This document shows, piece after piece, positions 49,001 through 60,589 of a stretch of 64,000 bases of DNA (position 1 is the stretch's first letter; every line of letters begins with the position of its first letter). A program made the translations under genes and the position numbers. The stretch comes from Panonychus citri (taxonomy: Eukaryota > Arthropoda > Arachnida > Trombidiformes > Tetranychidae): NCBI RefSeq assembly GCF_014898815.1, contig NW_026515512.1:124001-188000 (forward strand). The letters are read 5' to 3'. The notes beneath the pieces were generated by a model, which did no database searches, was not told the DNA's origin, and saw only the letters and a program-made list of their open reading frames with translations.

Positions 49001-52000
49001 TTAGTTTCAATCAAAGCGACACTCTGGTTGTCATCAAGATGAGAAAAAGATTTTGGGTCATGTTTATTTGTCATTTAGATGAGTAAGTTGACATTCCCAA
49101 GGTATATAAGGATGTTAATTAAAATGAATTAAATTGTAAGAAATGGAATCAGATGATTAAGTGAAGGAAGAGTAAAAAAATAATGTTACATTGAATTAGA
49201 ATTTATTGTTGATTGATTTGGATCATTGGTAAATTTTTAATCCATTGGTAGTATTATCACTTACCGTTAATCTTATATTCTTTGCTAATATTGTCTCTGA
49301 AGTATTTGAAAAGGGTTTGTCACTTCCCCAGCATTCCATGTATTTACCTTTGCGTTTTACAAAACTTGAATTCATTGGATTCCTTTTCAAACATTGACCA
49401 TCATGGTAATGCTCTGAAAGACTATTTGAATCATGAGAATCCTTGAAAAATATAGAGAAGGAAATAAAAAAATAGAATGAAAATTTCAAAAATGAGATGA
49501 GAAAAATGCTGAACTGATCATGAAAAGTTCACGTTCATTCACATTGTAATAATATTAATATATTAATAGGTATGAGAGAGAGAGAGAGAGAGAGAGAGAT
49601 GTCGAGGTGTGAATTTCATTGTTGATCACTTTACGATTTTTACAATATTCAGAGTCATGATGATGATGAAGATGACATTCCATATGATGGGAACTTCCAT
49701 TCACCATGGAAACAGGAATTGAATTTAAAGAGTAAAAGTTAACGGTACATTGAATGAATAGAAGGAAATTGTTTGAATGAGTTTGGTTTCTCATATTTGT
49801 TTGCTATCCTTAATTGTGATAAAATTGCAATTCAATTTGATTGTTACAATGTTATGCTCACTAAAACATTTTCTTTATCCCCTTTGGCTTATATTAAACA
49901 ATAATTGATAATCGAATGATATTTAATAACCTTAATAATCCATGTCTACGTTGATAGTAAACTTAATGAATCAAATTTACTGATGGAAATCATCATCATC
50001 GTTAAGTTCATGTAAGAATTGGCTGACTAGTTATACCAAGATAACATATCTTGAGCCAATTTATTACAACTTATTTACACATTTATTAGTTTTTTTTCCG
50101 TTCATTCACCATGATAATATAATTATCATCATGACGATAACTTTAATGGTCTTTGAATCATTGACTTTAATATGATAACTGTTGGTCACTTGGAATTGAA
50201 TCTACTATTAAATCCTCTTAATATCATTAACCATTTAGTCTCAAATTATGGTCCAATTATTTTCAATAATCCAGAGTATTCTTAATCTCCCATTCTCGGT
50301 GCTAACATGATTCCTATTCATTAATTAACCACCCTGATTCACTGAATTCTGTTTACCTTTACCACAGACGATATATAATAACAATAATATTAGTAGACTA
50401 TTCAATTTAATGGTTATAACCTTTTTGACTTACATGAATTCCCACCCACTGAATAAGGATTATTGAGACTATCAATTGAATTACTGAATAGTCTAATGAA
50501 CAATGAACAATATAATACTATGATTATTTCAAGATTTCTCAACAATTCGTTCAAGTTGTTCTTAAAACTTTTACTTAAACTTAATTGCAAACAGAAAAGG
50601 AAGTTCAATTTACTATTCAACAGTTTCCTGAGTTTATCGAGAAATTTATCAAGCAAACTTAATATTTTTACTCTGCAATCAGCTGAAACTTTTATCCTTC
50701 TTTTGTCCAGTAAAAATGATACCCCAACCTGACCAATAGTTGACCATTGGATTGAAGGAAAACATGAAGATTCAATATACATTATGGTTAAAGTCAAAAA
50801 CATTATGTTCAGTTTACCCTGAAATCAACAGATAGATGAGCATTCTGATTTAGAGTTGACTGATTTTCTATTGATTTTTTTTATTTCTCTCTCTCTCTCT
50901 TGATTCTTTGATTACTTAACTTGATTGAAAGAGCAATTAACTAATAGTAGCTGATTATAAACACTGACCAAAAATAAATTGTATCAATTTAATCAGAGCT
51001 GAATGATTATAGTCTCTCATCACCATAAGATAAACAAGAAAATTTATCAACTACTCAATCAGAATGAAATGAAAATATTATATATAAGAAAGTAAAAGAT
51101 CAATGTCGTTAAAATTCAGCTAATTGCAATTAAGAAATTGCTTCTCATTATTAAGGTTTCCAATTAAAACTAACAGAAATCAGCTAATTATTACAAATAT
51201 TAATTCTTTTGATTATTGTATAATAATTATAGTAATCAATGAATGGTAATGATGATGATAATTTATCTCGACAACTAATTGAAATGAATTGTTACAATTA
51301 ATTATTTCTTGAAATTTCAGTGAACATGACTTCCACCTAATCAACATTTAATTGTTCATGTATCATTTACCAATATTACACTTGGATCGAGTGAAAAAGT
51401 CAAGGTACCAATAGATTCATTTGTCATCATTAGTTGATTGTTCATTGGGATTCTCAATGGTTATTAGGGTAAAAAAAGATTTGGTGACAATTTTTCATCT
51501 CTTCAGGTTCTAAGATTTTAATTGCGACTCTGGAAATTAGTTAATCATTCAAATCATTCTGCTAATTGTTTTACCGAGTTTACTGACCATTTGTAGTTCC
51601 TATTATGAGAAAAAGTTGGCAAACTAATTGCTGGCTCTTGATTTGAATAAATACTCAAGACAATTAGAAAACTAAACAACAAGTAAATTGTTGTCATAAA
51701 AATCTAATTGTCATTCTAAGCACAATTAGATGAGTCTTGTTATATTGGGAAGAAGAACTATTAAAAAAGTTAAACCTGGAAATTCATGATAAACTAATGA
51801 CCATGAAAGAATCAATCATACTTATGGTCCAATATACAAAATTGACCGAATGCAAAAATCAATTGTAATTAACTTACCTTTTCAGGAACAATTAGAAAAG
51901 TTTCAATCTGATGCTGAGCCAAATAAGTACTTCGAAGATGACCATTTCCGGGTTCCGTTTTGTATCGACCTTCGAGTAACTGTAAAGTTGCCTTGGTAAC

Positions 52001-55000
52001 ATGAACTCGTCTTTTGATAAATCAGGAAAAAGAAAATAGTTGAATTGAAAATTTGGAATTTAAATTTTTCCTATTGAGATAATATCATCATGCAATTATC
52101 ATAATAACCGCTATAAATTGATATCAGTTGATTCAAATGAAATGCTATTAATTTAAGTGAATGTAATTCAAGCAACAGTTTACTAATCAGATTGAAAAAT
52201 AATCATGAAAATCTAATAACAACTATAATAGTGTTTTCTTTACATTGAATCTTACAGTTGAAAGGAGATTATTGAAACTTAGAAGATACTAAATGAAACT
52301 TTCAGAATCTAATGATAACTTAAAGATGAAAGAATAAAACTTGAACTCGATTGAAAATTCTGATTCAAGTTTATTAATAATTCCAATAGAACATGAGGTT
52401 AAAACTATTGTGAAAATATTGTATCCGATAATAAGGAAAAGTTGAAATAATAAAATTAGTTGTGATGATGATGATTTTTAATGGCTATCAGTTATCATGG
52501 AATCGGAAAATTGAGCTTTAAGAACTTTTTTCCTACTCATTATTATTATTAGATGAGAGATAATAATGAAATGATATTATACTTGTGCATTATTTTAGCT
52601 TCTTTCTTTCTCGGTAATATTTATCATGAGAAGCAAATCCAATTTCATGGTTCAATAGAATATAAAATATCCAATAGAATTCAGTTGGTCAGTTTCATTT
52701 TAAGACTTTTTTTCTCAACTCATGTTTTCATCTTCACAGGTTTCAATGGTTTAGTGGCTACTTGAGTCAACCTTTAATCTTTTGTCAAATGCTTTGTCCA
52801 TCTATATCATCACTATCATCATCCTCATCCCATTCTCATCATCTTCATCGTCATCATTTGGTTTTGTTATCACAATCTCTTGTCTGGTAATTCAAACTCA
52901 GTATTCTGACATGAAAATGAAATAATTGAAGGTCAGTGTGACACTCAGAGTCTCCAAGTTATCATGATTGTTTCAATTAAATTTCCTTCTCATGATTGAT
53001 GTTTGAGGTCAGTTTTTTCATCTATAATTACATGTAGCATATGAACTCGAACTAAGAGCTTTTGGACTTTTTCGTTGTACTTTTTTACCGTTACAATTTC
53101 CAAAGAGTGGATAAAACGAGAGATACTCATGTTTGGAATATTTTATCTGATATCATTTTCCTAGGTAAAGTGTATTAGTTACTAAGAGATTTTGTTTTTC
53201 ATTCTTAATCCTAAATTCTGGATTAAATTTTCATTTCAATGTCTAAGAATTTCTATCATCTCACACAAACGGAAGGATAAAAGTTAATAAATAAATTCTA
53301 TTGTTAGTTTTTCTTTTCTAGTAGATTATCAAGTCGACAGATATAATCCACTTTGTAGGTTAGATTGAGTGTCAACACTGAACAACCCAACTAACCTTGA
53401 AATTTGCCTCTGTAACTGAAAGGAAGATGATCTTTAATGGAAAAGATTCTGCAAGTAAATTCTGTCTCCATGAGAATAATTGAAAGTTAATCAGCTATAA
53501 AACTCACCCAGAAACATCGTGATTAACATCAAGTATATCATTCAATTAATTGCAGATAACTTGAAATCGTTAATAAAACAATCTCGTCGCTGTTATTTTC
53601 TTAACAAATCGCTATACAGTTTTGTCCCCTCTTCCATTGATATTGACCTTGATTGCTGATTTCCCGATTACCTATTATCATGAAATAATCTCATGAAAAA
53701 AAAAGTTTACACTCACTGAAAATGAGATTAAATTTCCTGAGCCTTAAATCTTTATCTAATCATTAAATTGTTCACTTTATCGATGAGATTAACAATTCAA
53801 TCTCAATTGACCAAAGGAGCAAACAAAACAACAGTAAATGATTAATAATCAAATTCAGATTAATTTAAGGTGATTAAATTCATTTTTGATGTTGAAGGTA
53901 GATTGGATTATCTAATAAATAGTTGTAACAATTAAAATCCTAATCACATTATCCTAAAAGTCAGTTGACTAAAGGTAAAACAAATCAAAGTGATTACAAT
54001 CAATTAAGATAATTAAGGATTCTAGAAATTCTTACATTTAAGTTTAAACTAATTTGTTTTAATCTAATTAGAGATTGAGATTTAACTTTAATCTTGACAA
54101 TCAGAAAACTGACAAAATTTCAGACACAATTAAATCAATAGCATTCATTAATAACTTATTGCTAATAATGTAAATATACTTGAGCTTTGGTGGAAAATTT
54201 TTTCTCCATTTCTATTAATAATCAATAAACTTTATTCTTGAACAAATCGATGATAATATTTTGAACTGAATATTTCTTGGAATTGATAAACTTACCCTGG
54301 GACACCTCCAGACTCCATGTGCATCGCCAGGGTCACATCATCTGACCATACATCATATTGCCATTTGATTAGACCAATAACACCACATAAAACGTTACCT
54401 GAGTGAATTCCTATTCTCATATCAACCATTACCTTGGTCACTTCACGAACAGATCTGAATAAATGATCATGAAAAAGAGGCAGAAAAAAAATCATTTACA
54501 ATGGATTATGATAATAGTCTGTAAGTCAAACATTCAAATTGTATCATTTTGATTGATAAAAGTAAATCACCAAAATAAGATGAATGAAAGTGGTTAAAAT
54601 GCAATCAAAAAGAAACTGGATCAGTATTTTTGATATTATCGAGAGAGAGAGAGAAGGAAAATTCAACAATAAGATCAACAGAATGTAAAAGAAATAGTCT
54701 ACAACGAAAATTCAAAAGTACATTACCAGTGATGTAAAACGAATCAATGAAAAACTATAAGGTATTGAAACGAAATGAGGAAAAAAAGTTCCTAATGAAA
54801 GATGAAAGAATCACCAAGAAATAGCAAGATATGCAGAAAATATGAATTCATGGTAACTCAATGATAGTTTATCATTTTTTTTTATTCTCCGCTGAGTTAT
54901 TAGATTTGATTGTTGTTACCTTTGTAGGAAAAACTGTTTCTCATGATGAGATGAATCCAAAAGTAACTCATAGTATTCATGATAAACATCAAAAGTTCTG

Positions 55001-56162
55001 AGAGTTGTGAGTAATCTTAACTGAGGTGAAAAAAGGTTTTCTATCAAGATTGATGACAGGAGATAGATTAAGGTGTTTATATATGAAATTTACTCTTGGT
55101 ATTCACATATACAATAATATTGAAGAAAGTTAATCTCCTTATCCTTTTTTTTGGCAACAAAGGAATCAAGATGAAAAGAGACCTCATAATAAATGACCTA
55201 ATTATGAATTAATCTATTAACGGTAACTACAACTCGAAATGCAAAGTTTCGAGTTACTATTTGATGAAAAGAGTGGAGGTGATGAATAAAAATCTATCAT
55301 TCTCTTTACTTCTTGATATAATTGTATAACTTTTTCAGTCAATTTTCTTTGGGAATAGTAAATTTCTCAGGTACAATTCACCTGTTGCATTATGTTGACC
55401 ATTTAATTGCTGTATAATCACCGACAGTTAATGATTATTACTCCAAAGATTTAATTTCAAAAGGTTCTAAATTCTTGTTGTTACCATTTAAATATTAATA
55501 ATAACATTTAACTTAGCGAAAATTTTGTTATAAACTTTCACCAGTATTCAAATATTTACCATAATTAGTTGTTAATATTGAATAGATACAATTAAAAGTT
55601 TGTATAGTTGATTAGAATATAACAATTCTTATAAATGAGACGATTAATGATATGCAATTAGTTAACTATTAGTAATATTTGAAAATTAATATTATTGTTT
55701 TATTGAAAATCAATTGAATAAAAGTATCAGAACAAAAATTAATCAACTTTTTCGTATCTGTTATGAATTAATTTCTGATTTTCTCAATATTTATACAGCA
55801 ATTAATTGATTGATTTTCTTTATTTCTGATCTACTAGATTATTCTGAGTGTAAAGTTTGAATTGAACTGATTGTTTGTCGATGGTATTGATTTACCGTAT
55901 ATTGAAAACACTACTACCTGAGGCTATTTGAATCTGGTCAGAAATTGACTTTTGTTTTTAGCATGACCAGTGAATTGATAATTGATTAGAAATGTTGATA
56001 AGATTGTTTATCAAAATTAAATCGATAATCTTACTTTATTGCTTCAATCATTTCGAGTCCCATTTGGGTACAATTGATTGCATGACTTGGACGTGAAACC
56101 GGAAGACCAGAGACACAATAATAACAATCACCAAGAATTTTAATTCTCATACATTGACATTC
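46004..56162 (-). CDS. Transmembrane adenylyl cyclase, type 2/4/7-like (Drosophila Ac76E-like); 3' seven exons, 5' part outside the window
   Basis: Exons in transcript order: 56035-56162, 54296-54454, 51878-52010, 49265-49441, 48809-49023, 46214-47543, 46004-46144. All are GT-AG and in phase, giving 760 residues plus stop. The first exon has CMRIKILGDCYYCVSGLP of C1a, including one of the two catalytic metal-binding Asp (ILGD). Next come VREVTKVMVDMRIGIHSG and KWQYDVW, then VHVTKATLQLLEGRYK / IETFLIV. C1b carries YMECWGSDKPFSNTS. The sixth exon holds the second membrane module with an N-glycosylation site (NQS). C2a has VTVMFASIPNYMEFYDE, KIKTIGSTYMAASGLQ, LRVGINHGPVIAGVVG, YDIWGNTVNVASRMDS and KVKGKGNLTTYFVKI. 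The ATP-binding Lys, Asp, Asn, Arg and Lys positions of C2 are present. It converts ATP to cAMP at the plasma membrane under G-protein control. The C1a start (FADIVGFT) is not found up to base 64000. Introns 47544-48808, 49442-51877, 52011-54295 and 54455-56034 hold no credible gene; (GA)n at 49574-49599 lies in one. Confidence 0.93.
49574..49599. repeat. (GA)n microsatellite in a cyclase intron
   Basis: About 26 bases of GA dinucleotides, between exons 51878-52010 and 49265-49441. Confidence 0.85.
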
Positions 56163-57755
56163 CTATTGTAAAAAGGTAAAGATACAAGAAAGAATGATAA
56201 TTAAACATGATTATTAGGTGATTAACATTAAAAAATGATGAAACTCATTAGTGAAATAAAAAGCGTTACAATAATCATTACATTGAATCGCTAAATAATT
56301 GAACATTTTTCCTCAGCTCTCAGAATTATTTGTTCAGATTCATCATTATTATGAGTTTGATACTCGATAAGTCTGAGAATAAAGATCAATTGGAGGGATT
56401 TCTTGTGACTCTCTTCGTTAATATTAATAGAAAATAATACCGACACAACCCAATCAACATATAAATTTTTTTTGACAGAAAATAACAATTTTTTGACTCT
56501 TTTTTGACTCAATAATTGACTCAAAAATTTGTCAAAATGGTTTTGAACGAAAGAGAGTAAAAAAAGACTCAAATTGTACTCAGAATAGAGTCTATGGGAA
56601 ATTGAAACTTGTGAATTTCGAATTTTTTTTCCAATATCGCGGGTTGAAAATAGCGAAAATTGATCATTTGAATAAGCGCAAAATTTGAACTGGTATCTTG
56701 TTTATTTTGAAAAAATTTTTCAAGGAATTTTGAATTTCATAATTTTGGTAAAATGATTTGATCTAATTACAATGATCATGAGCAATAGAATAATAGAATT
56801 TGAATATGATAACAATGAAAAGATTTGGACAAGAATAGTAGAATAAAAAAGGCAAATGTAACAATTTTTCTCATAGGAATATGAATTCAATTTCTTTCAA
56901 TAGAAATTCAATAGATTCAGAAATCATTGATATTAAAACATTGGCTGTTCATGGTGATTCCATTGGTTTGATCTCTTGTGAGAAATCCATTGTCTCAGCT
57001 TCTGAGAAAATTGGATCTTCGGTTGATTGTTTAAATTTTTCGTACAAACAATTAGCTTTTTCGTTGATTTCTCTCAATGGTTGATCCTTTAGGTTCTTTT
57101 TATTTGATTCTTGAATATGTTTTTTCAAATCTTTTTCTTTGATGATTATCTTTCTTTTGATTTTCTTTCCTATGGATCTTTTAATGATCTTTGAAGGCAA
57201 TTTATCGGAAAGTTGAGATTGAATCACTAGAAAAATTAAAATCAAAATTAAAATTAAAATAAGCGTTTTAAAACCGACTGAAAAATGAACAAAAAAAGCT
57301 TTTATCACTAAGAGAACTTACATTTGACCATTTTGAAAATAGAGAAAAATTGAAGATAATAGATGAAAATTCACAGAAAAAGATGATGAAGGTGATGATG
57401 ATGATGAGGATGAGGGGAAAAACAATCCAATGAATAAAAAAATCAAAACAAAAAAGAAGAATAGAGAAAAGAGAAAAAAATTCAGGAAAATTAGCTTTTT
57501 TCGTAGATTTTGCTTTAAATGAGAATTGAAAAAAGAAACACTAATTTCACTTGAATTTTCACAATTTAAGACCAAATTTTTGATCTCTAAATGATCACTG
57601 ATGCTTAAAATACACAAAAACTATGAATAAAAAATTAGAATAAAAGATCACGAGAGAAAATGGAAGAAAACTGGCAGAGTATCATGGAACGTGAAGTAAA
57701 TTCGAAACAGCTGGAAATGACTCTGGACTTTAGCTTTACGCGTTTTTAAGCAGGT
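56163..57755. other. Cyclase intron/transposon left flank with short minus-strand frames
   Basis: Holds CCCAATCAACA at 56449-56459, a TGACTC(AA) cluster at 56498-56580, and two minus frames that may be small transposon genes or noise. 57318-57617 is hydrophobic and Ser-rich, ending near a possible donor. 56949-57308 is VGFKTLILILILILIFLV followed by a Lys-rich region. A frame at 56291-56572 (-) overlaps the TGACTC block (KKNLYVDWVVSVLFSINI..). None has a recognisable domain. Confidence 0.35.
56949..57308 (-). CDS. Candidate small Lys-rich protein, possible transposon accessory
   Basis: 119-codon frame: a hydrophobic repeat-derived segment (ILILILILIFLV, from an AATTTTAATTTTGATTTT-type repeat), then KRSIGKKIKRKIIIKEKDLK and an acidic end (ETMDFSQEIKPMESP). 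A possible acceptor (catttttcag|TC) at about 57273 would link it to 57318-57617 by a roughly 44-bp intron, but the joint is not in frame as modelled. No family recognised. Confidence 0.25.
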   Translation of the reverse strand: MIKAFFVHFSVGFKTLILILILILIFLVIQSQLSDKLPSKIIKRSIGKKIKRKIIIKEKDLKKHIQESNKKNLKDQPLREINEKANCLYEKFKQSTEDPIFSEAETMDFSQEIKPMESP

Positions 57756-60194
57756 TCAATAATTGACCAGAAACGGCTCAACTAATATATCTTTATGGTA
57801 TTTGTAGTGGAACTTGGTACTTTGAATGATGAAACATTTACGAATCTTGTCAGTCAGTTTGATGATTTCTTTTTCTTTCCCAACACTTTTCACTTCTTGT
57901 AAATGGGGTAATTCGAAGGCATATGATCCACAGATCCCTTTGAAATTTATTTTGATTGGAGCTGTTTCAATTCTTTCACAAAATCCGAATATCGTTGATT
58001 GTGAACGGAAAATTTGTAGAATTTTGAAAAACTTTCGATCGAATTCTATCACAGAATCACAACACAGCTTATCATCTCCATATTCGCTTGTTGAAAAACG
58101 TTTATCATTGATTCTTATCGTTTTAAAGAAAAAAAAAGCTGAATCAATTGAGGAACCAATTCTTTCTTGAATTTCTTTCGTGGTGGTATCAGAAGGAAAA
58201 TTATTCTCTCTAATTAAGAGAGTTCGATCAGGATAATCAGGATTCCAATTCAATCTGGAAACAAGACCAAAGTCCTTTTTTTCTTTTTCAAGTAGAGGCC
58301 AATTTAAAATTGAGTTTAGAATCACATCGTAGTTAAAATCATTGATGAAAATTCTGACCAATGATTGTGCGATATTCGATGATCGCCGAACTTTATCTTT
58401 CAATAATCCCATATAATTTTCTAACGGATACGAAGAAACATTTTTCGTTGGTCCAAGATTTTGTACGGAATCAGGTAAATGGGTCATTATATGAAGATTG
58501 TAGGTCATAAATGGTTTACCATAATACTCCATCATACCATTTTGAAACTCGAATATAAGATTTTTCAATTCAGATATTTTATTCTGATCAACTGGAGAGC
58601 AGTGTGAAAGCTGTAAAACTCTAACAAGACATAGTAGATGGTTTAGAATTTTTGGTTTCAAGAGGCCTTTCAAGATTCCAAATGAATAATAACCAAGAAA
58701 AGCATCATACTCCGAGCTCTTCCAATATTTGATTTGCTCGAAATCTCTTGGTCTTCTTGTTACATCTGATGGAACCTTGATATCAACAATTCTTCGGGAG
58801 AGCTCTTTTCTAAAGAAATTTTTATCGATTCGTGTTTCAAAGATATTCGAACTTGTTTCACCAAACCATCCTTTAAGAATCATCCCACGAAAAACACCTA
58901 ATATCATACAATGCATGTACTCAACCGCCACGCCATCGACAATATTGAAACTTTCGAGATTCAGAAGGGGAGATCCACCAATGATTCCATAAAAACGTGA
59001 AAGCTGCTCTTGACTGAAGCTTATTTGATCAATTGAACGTAGATTTTCAAAGAGTAAAAAATCATCTCGTGTTCTCTTGAGCTGTTGAATTTCTGATTCT
59101 GCCACATTTGGATAGAATCTTGATCCTTGATATGTAGAAGCTTGTAGTAAACACCAATCACATCCATGGATGTGATTGTACTGGCGTACACTACGCAAAA
59201 AAGCTCTCATCGGAGCATCGGCAACTAGTCCAATGACATGAAATGTTGCTTGAATCTCATGTTGTGATTCATTTTTCCATGTTATTGGATCTTTTTCCAG
59301 TAACTGCAGCTCTTCGCATATTGGTCCAAGATAACTAGCGACATCGGGCTTAACTTTTCCAACAAACAAACCAACTAAGAGAAAATGTCTTCTCCGGAAT
59401 TCAGGTCTAAGCTCATTTATTGACACGAATATTGGGAAAATTTTAACAGATGAGCTGTTTCCAGCAGCAACTTCATCAGAGTGAAGAGTTAAGGTGATTC
59501 TTGGTGTTTCACTTAGACAAGATTCTTTACAAGCACTAGCAAGTCTTGCATTGGAAATGTCAATAGTCTCTATTTGATTCAAAGATCTTGTCCATTGAGA
59601 ATCAGGAATCACTGGTAGATGAGAAAGAAGTTGATCTTTGAGTTGAATGTGTAAAAAATATCTATCATTTTTCAAATTAGCTTCACAAATATCTCCATCG
59701 CATTCGAATGAGCCATATTTTGAAGGTTCACCGAAAAAAGGACCATGGCTGTGTTTTTTTTCACATAAAATATAAACCCCGATTGGATTTTTCTTGGATC
59801 TTTTTTCCCAAAAATATCGTATGTTGGGTAAAATGACAGGATCACGAGAATATCGTCTATTCACATTGTTAAATAAATTGATCACTCTTTCACCAGCGGC
59901 TAAGGTTAATTTACACTCACTCAAAAGCGCTGAAACTAAGACTTCAATGTAATCGTTTTGATCAATGAATCGCATAGACACATCATCTTCGGAAAAATCA
60001 AATTCACTTGAACTTATACTTTCAAATTCTTCATGGGATTCATGATCATCAATTGTCAAATGGTTCTCATCATCACTCAATGAACATGATGTTGAAACTT
60101 GAAGCTCAGGCAAAGAGTCAATATAATTGATTTGTTGATAACAATGAGATTTTCTTTTCTTTCTGTTGACACTTCTTGTTGACAAAGAACACAT
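57756..60194 (-). CDS. CACTA/EnSpm (Tnp2/Transposase_21-like) transposase, intact 812 aa
   Basis: Single uninterrupted frame from ATG 60194 to TGA at 57756-57758. Basic N-terminus (VNRKKRKSH) and acidic Ser-rich linker (about 40-75). Cys-containing region at 140-170 (ECDGDIC), then YFLHIQLKDQL (about 179-189). Candidate catalytic blocks: TLTLHSDEVAAGNSS (D240), GLVADAPMRAFLRSV (D326) followed by GCDWC (345-348), DGVAVEYMHCMILGVFRGM (D420, H428), and a DUF4218-like end NLHIMTHLPDSVQNLGP...YPLENYMGLL (566-598, E592). These blocks match animal EnSpm-type proteins (family patterns h-ADAPARAFLL, CxxC, hMHxhLLGV, HLxxxVxxxGPL...FPFE). Lack of any stop or frameshift in 2.4 kb implies recent activity or selection. 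No intron. Its start is 395 bp from the divergent gene's start. Alternative: a domesticated transposase. Confidence 0.85.
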   Translation of the reverse strand: MCSLSTRSVNRKKRKSHCYQQINYIDSLPELQVSTSCSLSDDENHLTIDDHESHEEFESISSSEFDFSEDDVSMRFIDQNDYIEVLVSALLSECKLTLAAGERVINLFNNVNRRYSRDPVILPNIRYFWEKRSKKNPIGVYILCEKKHSHGPFFGEPSKYGSFECDGDICEANLKNDRYFLHIQLKDQLLSHLPVIPDSQWTRSLNQIETIDISNARLASACKESCLSETPRITLTLHSDEVAAGNSSSVKIFPIFVSINELRPEFRRRHFLLVGLFVGKVKPDVASYLGPICEELQLLEKDPITWKNESQHEIQATFHVIGLVADAPMRAFLRSVRQYNHIHGCDWCLLQASTYQGSRFYPNVAESEIQQLKRTRDDFLLFENLRSIDQISFSQEQLSRFYGIIGGSPLLNLESFNIVDGVAVEYMHCMILGVFRGMILKGWFGETSSNIFETRIDKNFFRKELSRRIVDIKVPSDVTRRPRDFEQIKYWKSSEYDAFLGYYSFGILKGLLKPKILNHLLCLVRVLQLSHCSPVDQNKISELKNLIFEFQNGMMEYYGKPFMTYNLHIMTHLPDSVQNLGPTKNVSSYPLENYMGLLKDKVRRSSNIAQSLVRIFINDFNYDVILNSILNWPLLEKEKKDFGLVSRLNWNPDYPDRTLLIRENNFPSDTTTKEIQERIGSSIDSAFFFFKTIRINDKRFSTSEYGDDKLCCDSVIEFDRKFFKILQIFRSQSTIFGFCERIETAPIKINFKGICGSYAFELPHLQEVKSVGKEKEIIKLTDKIRKCFIIQSTKFHYKYHKDILVEPFLVNY

Positions 60195-60589
60195 ATTTGA
60201 TATTTAATTATTGAGATTCAATCACAAATATAAATAAGAAAACGGATCAAATAACTTTTTAATTGGTGGTCAATATTTAAATTTAGAATTAAACTGAAAT
60301 TAATAAAAAAGCTTATATTTAGAATAGAAAAAAAGCATGTTCTATTCTAAAATGAGATTTAGAATAGAACAAAATTAAAATTCTATTCTCTTTTGTTTCT
60401 ATGGTAACACAATCTTTTTCTTATCGGCGGAAAAAAGAAATTAGATTAAATTTTATCTAATCAAAAAAGGAAGTTGTTTTTTTAAATCAATTTTAAATCA
60501 GTGCTTTTAGTTAATTCAATTTTTAGCAGTTTACATGTGAACAACAACCATCTTAAATTGATTTGTTAGAGTGTTTTTAGTTTCATTTT
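60195..60589. promoter_or_regulatory. Divergent promoter region with inverted TTTAGAATAGAA / TTCTATTCTAAA motifs
   Basis: Between the transposase and accessory-gene starts, TTTAGAATAGAA occurs at 60318-60329 and 60358-60369, its reverse complement TTCTATTCTAAA at 60340-60351, and a shorter TTCTATTCT at 60381-60389. Spacing is about 20 bases. Such clustered inverted copies are typical of binding sites for a dimeric DNA-binding protein. The ligand could be either element-encoded protein. TATA-like AT-rich stretches occur on both sides. Confidence 0.5.

Noticed and set aside
49555..49794. Minus frame with HHMECHLHHHHDSEYCKN as an extra cyclase exon
   Set aside because: No usable donor in phase. 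The flanking cyclase exons already join in phase 0.
50414..50803. Overlapping open frames on both strands (50414-50803 - and 50463-50732 +)
   Set aside because: Both are Leu/Ser/Asn-rich. The minus frame lies in a cyclase intron but does not match C1b and would break the phase-0 joint between exons 51878-52010 and 49265-49441.
56291..56572. 93-codon minus frame upstream of the cyclase exon
   Set aside because: Not cyclase sequence and overlaps the TGACTC-rich presumed transposon end. Kept only as a note.
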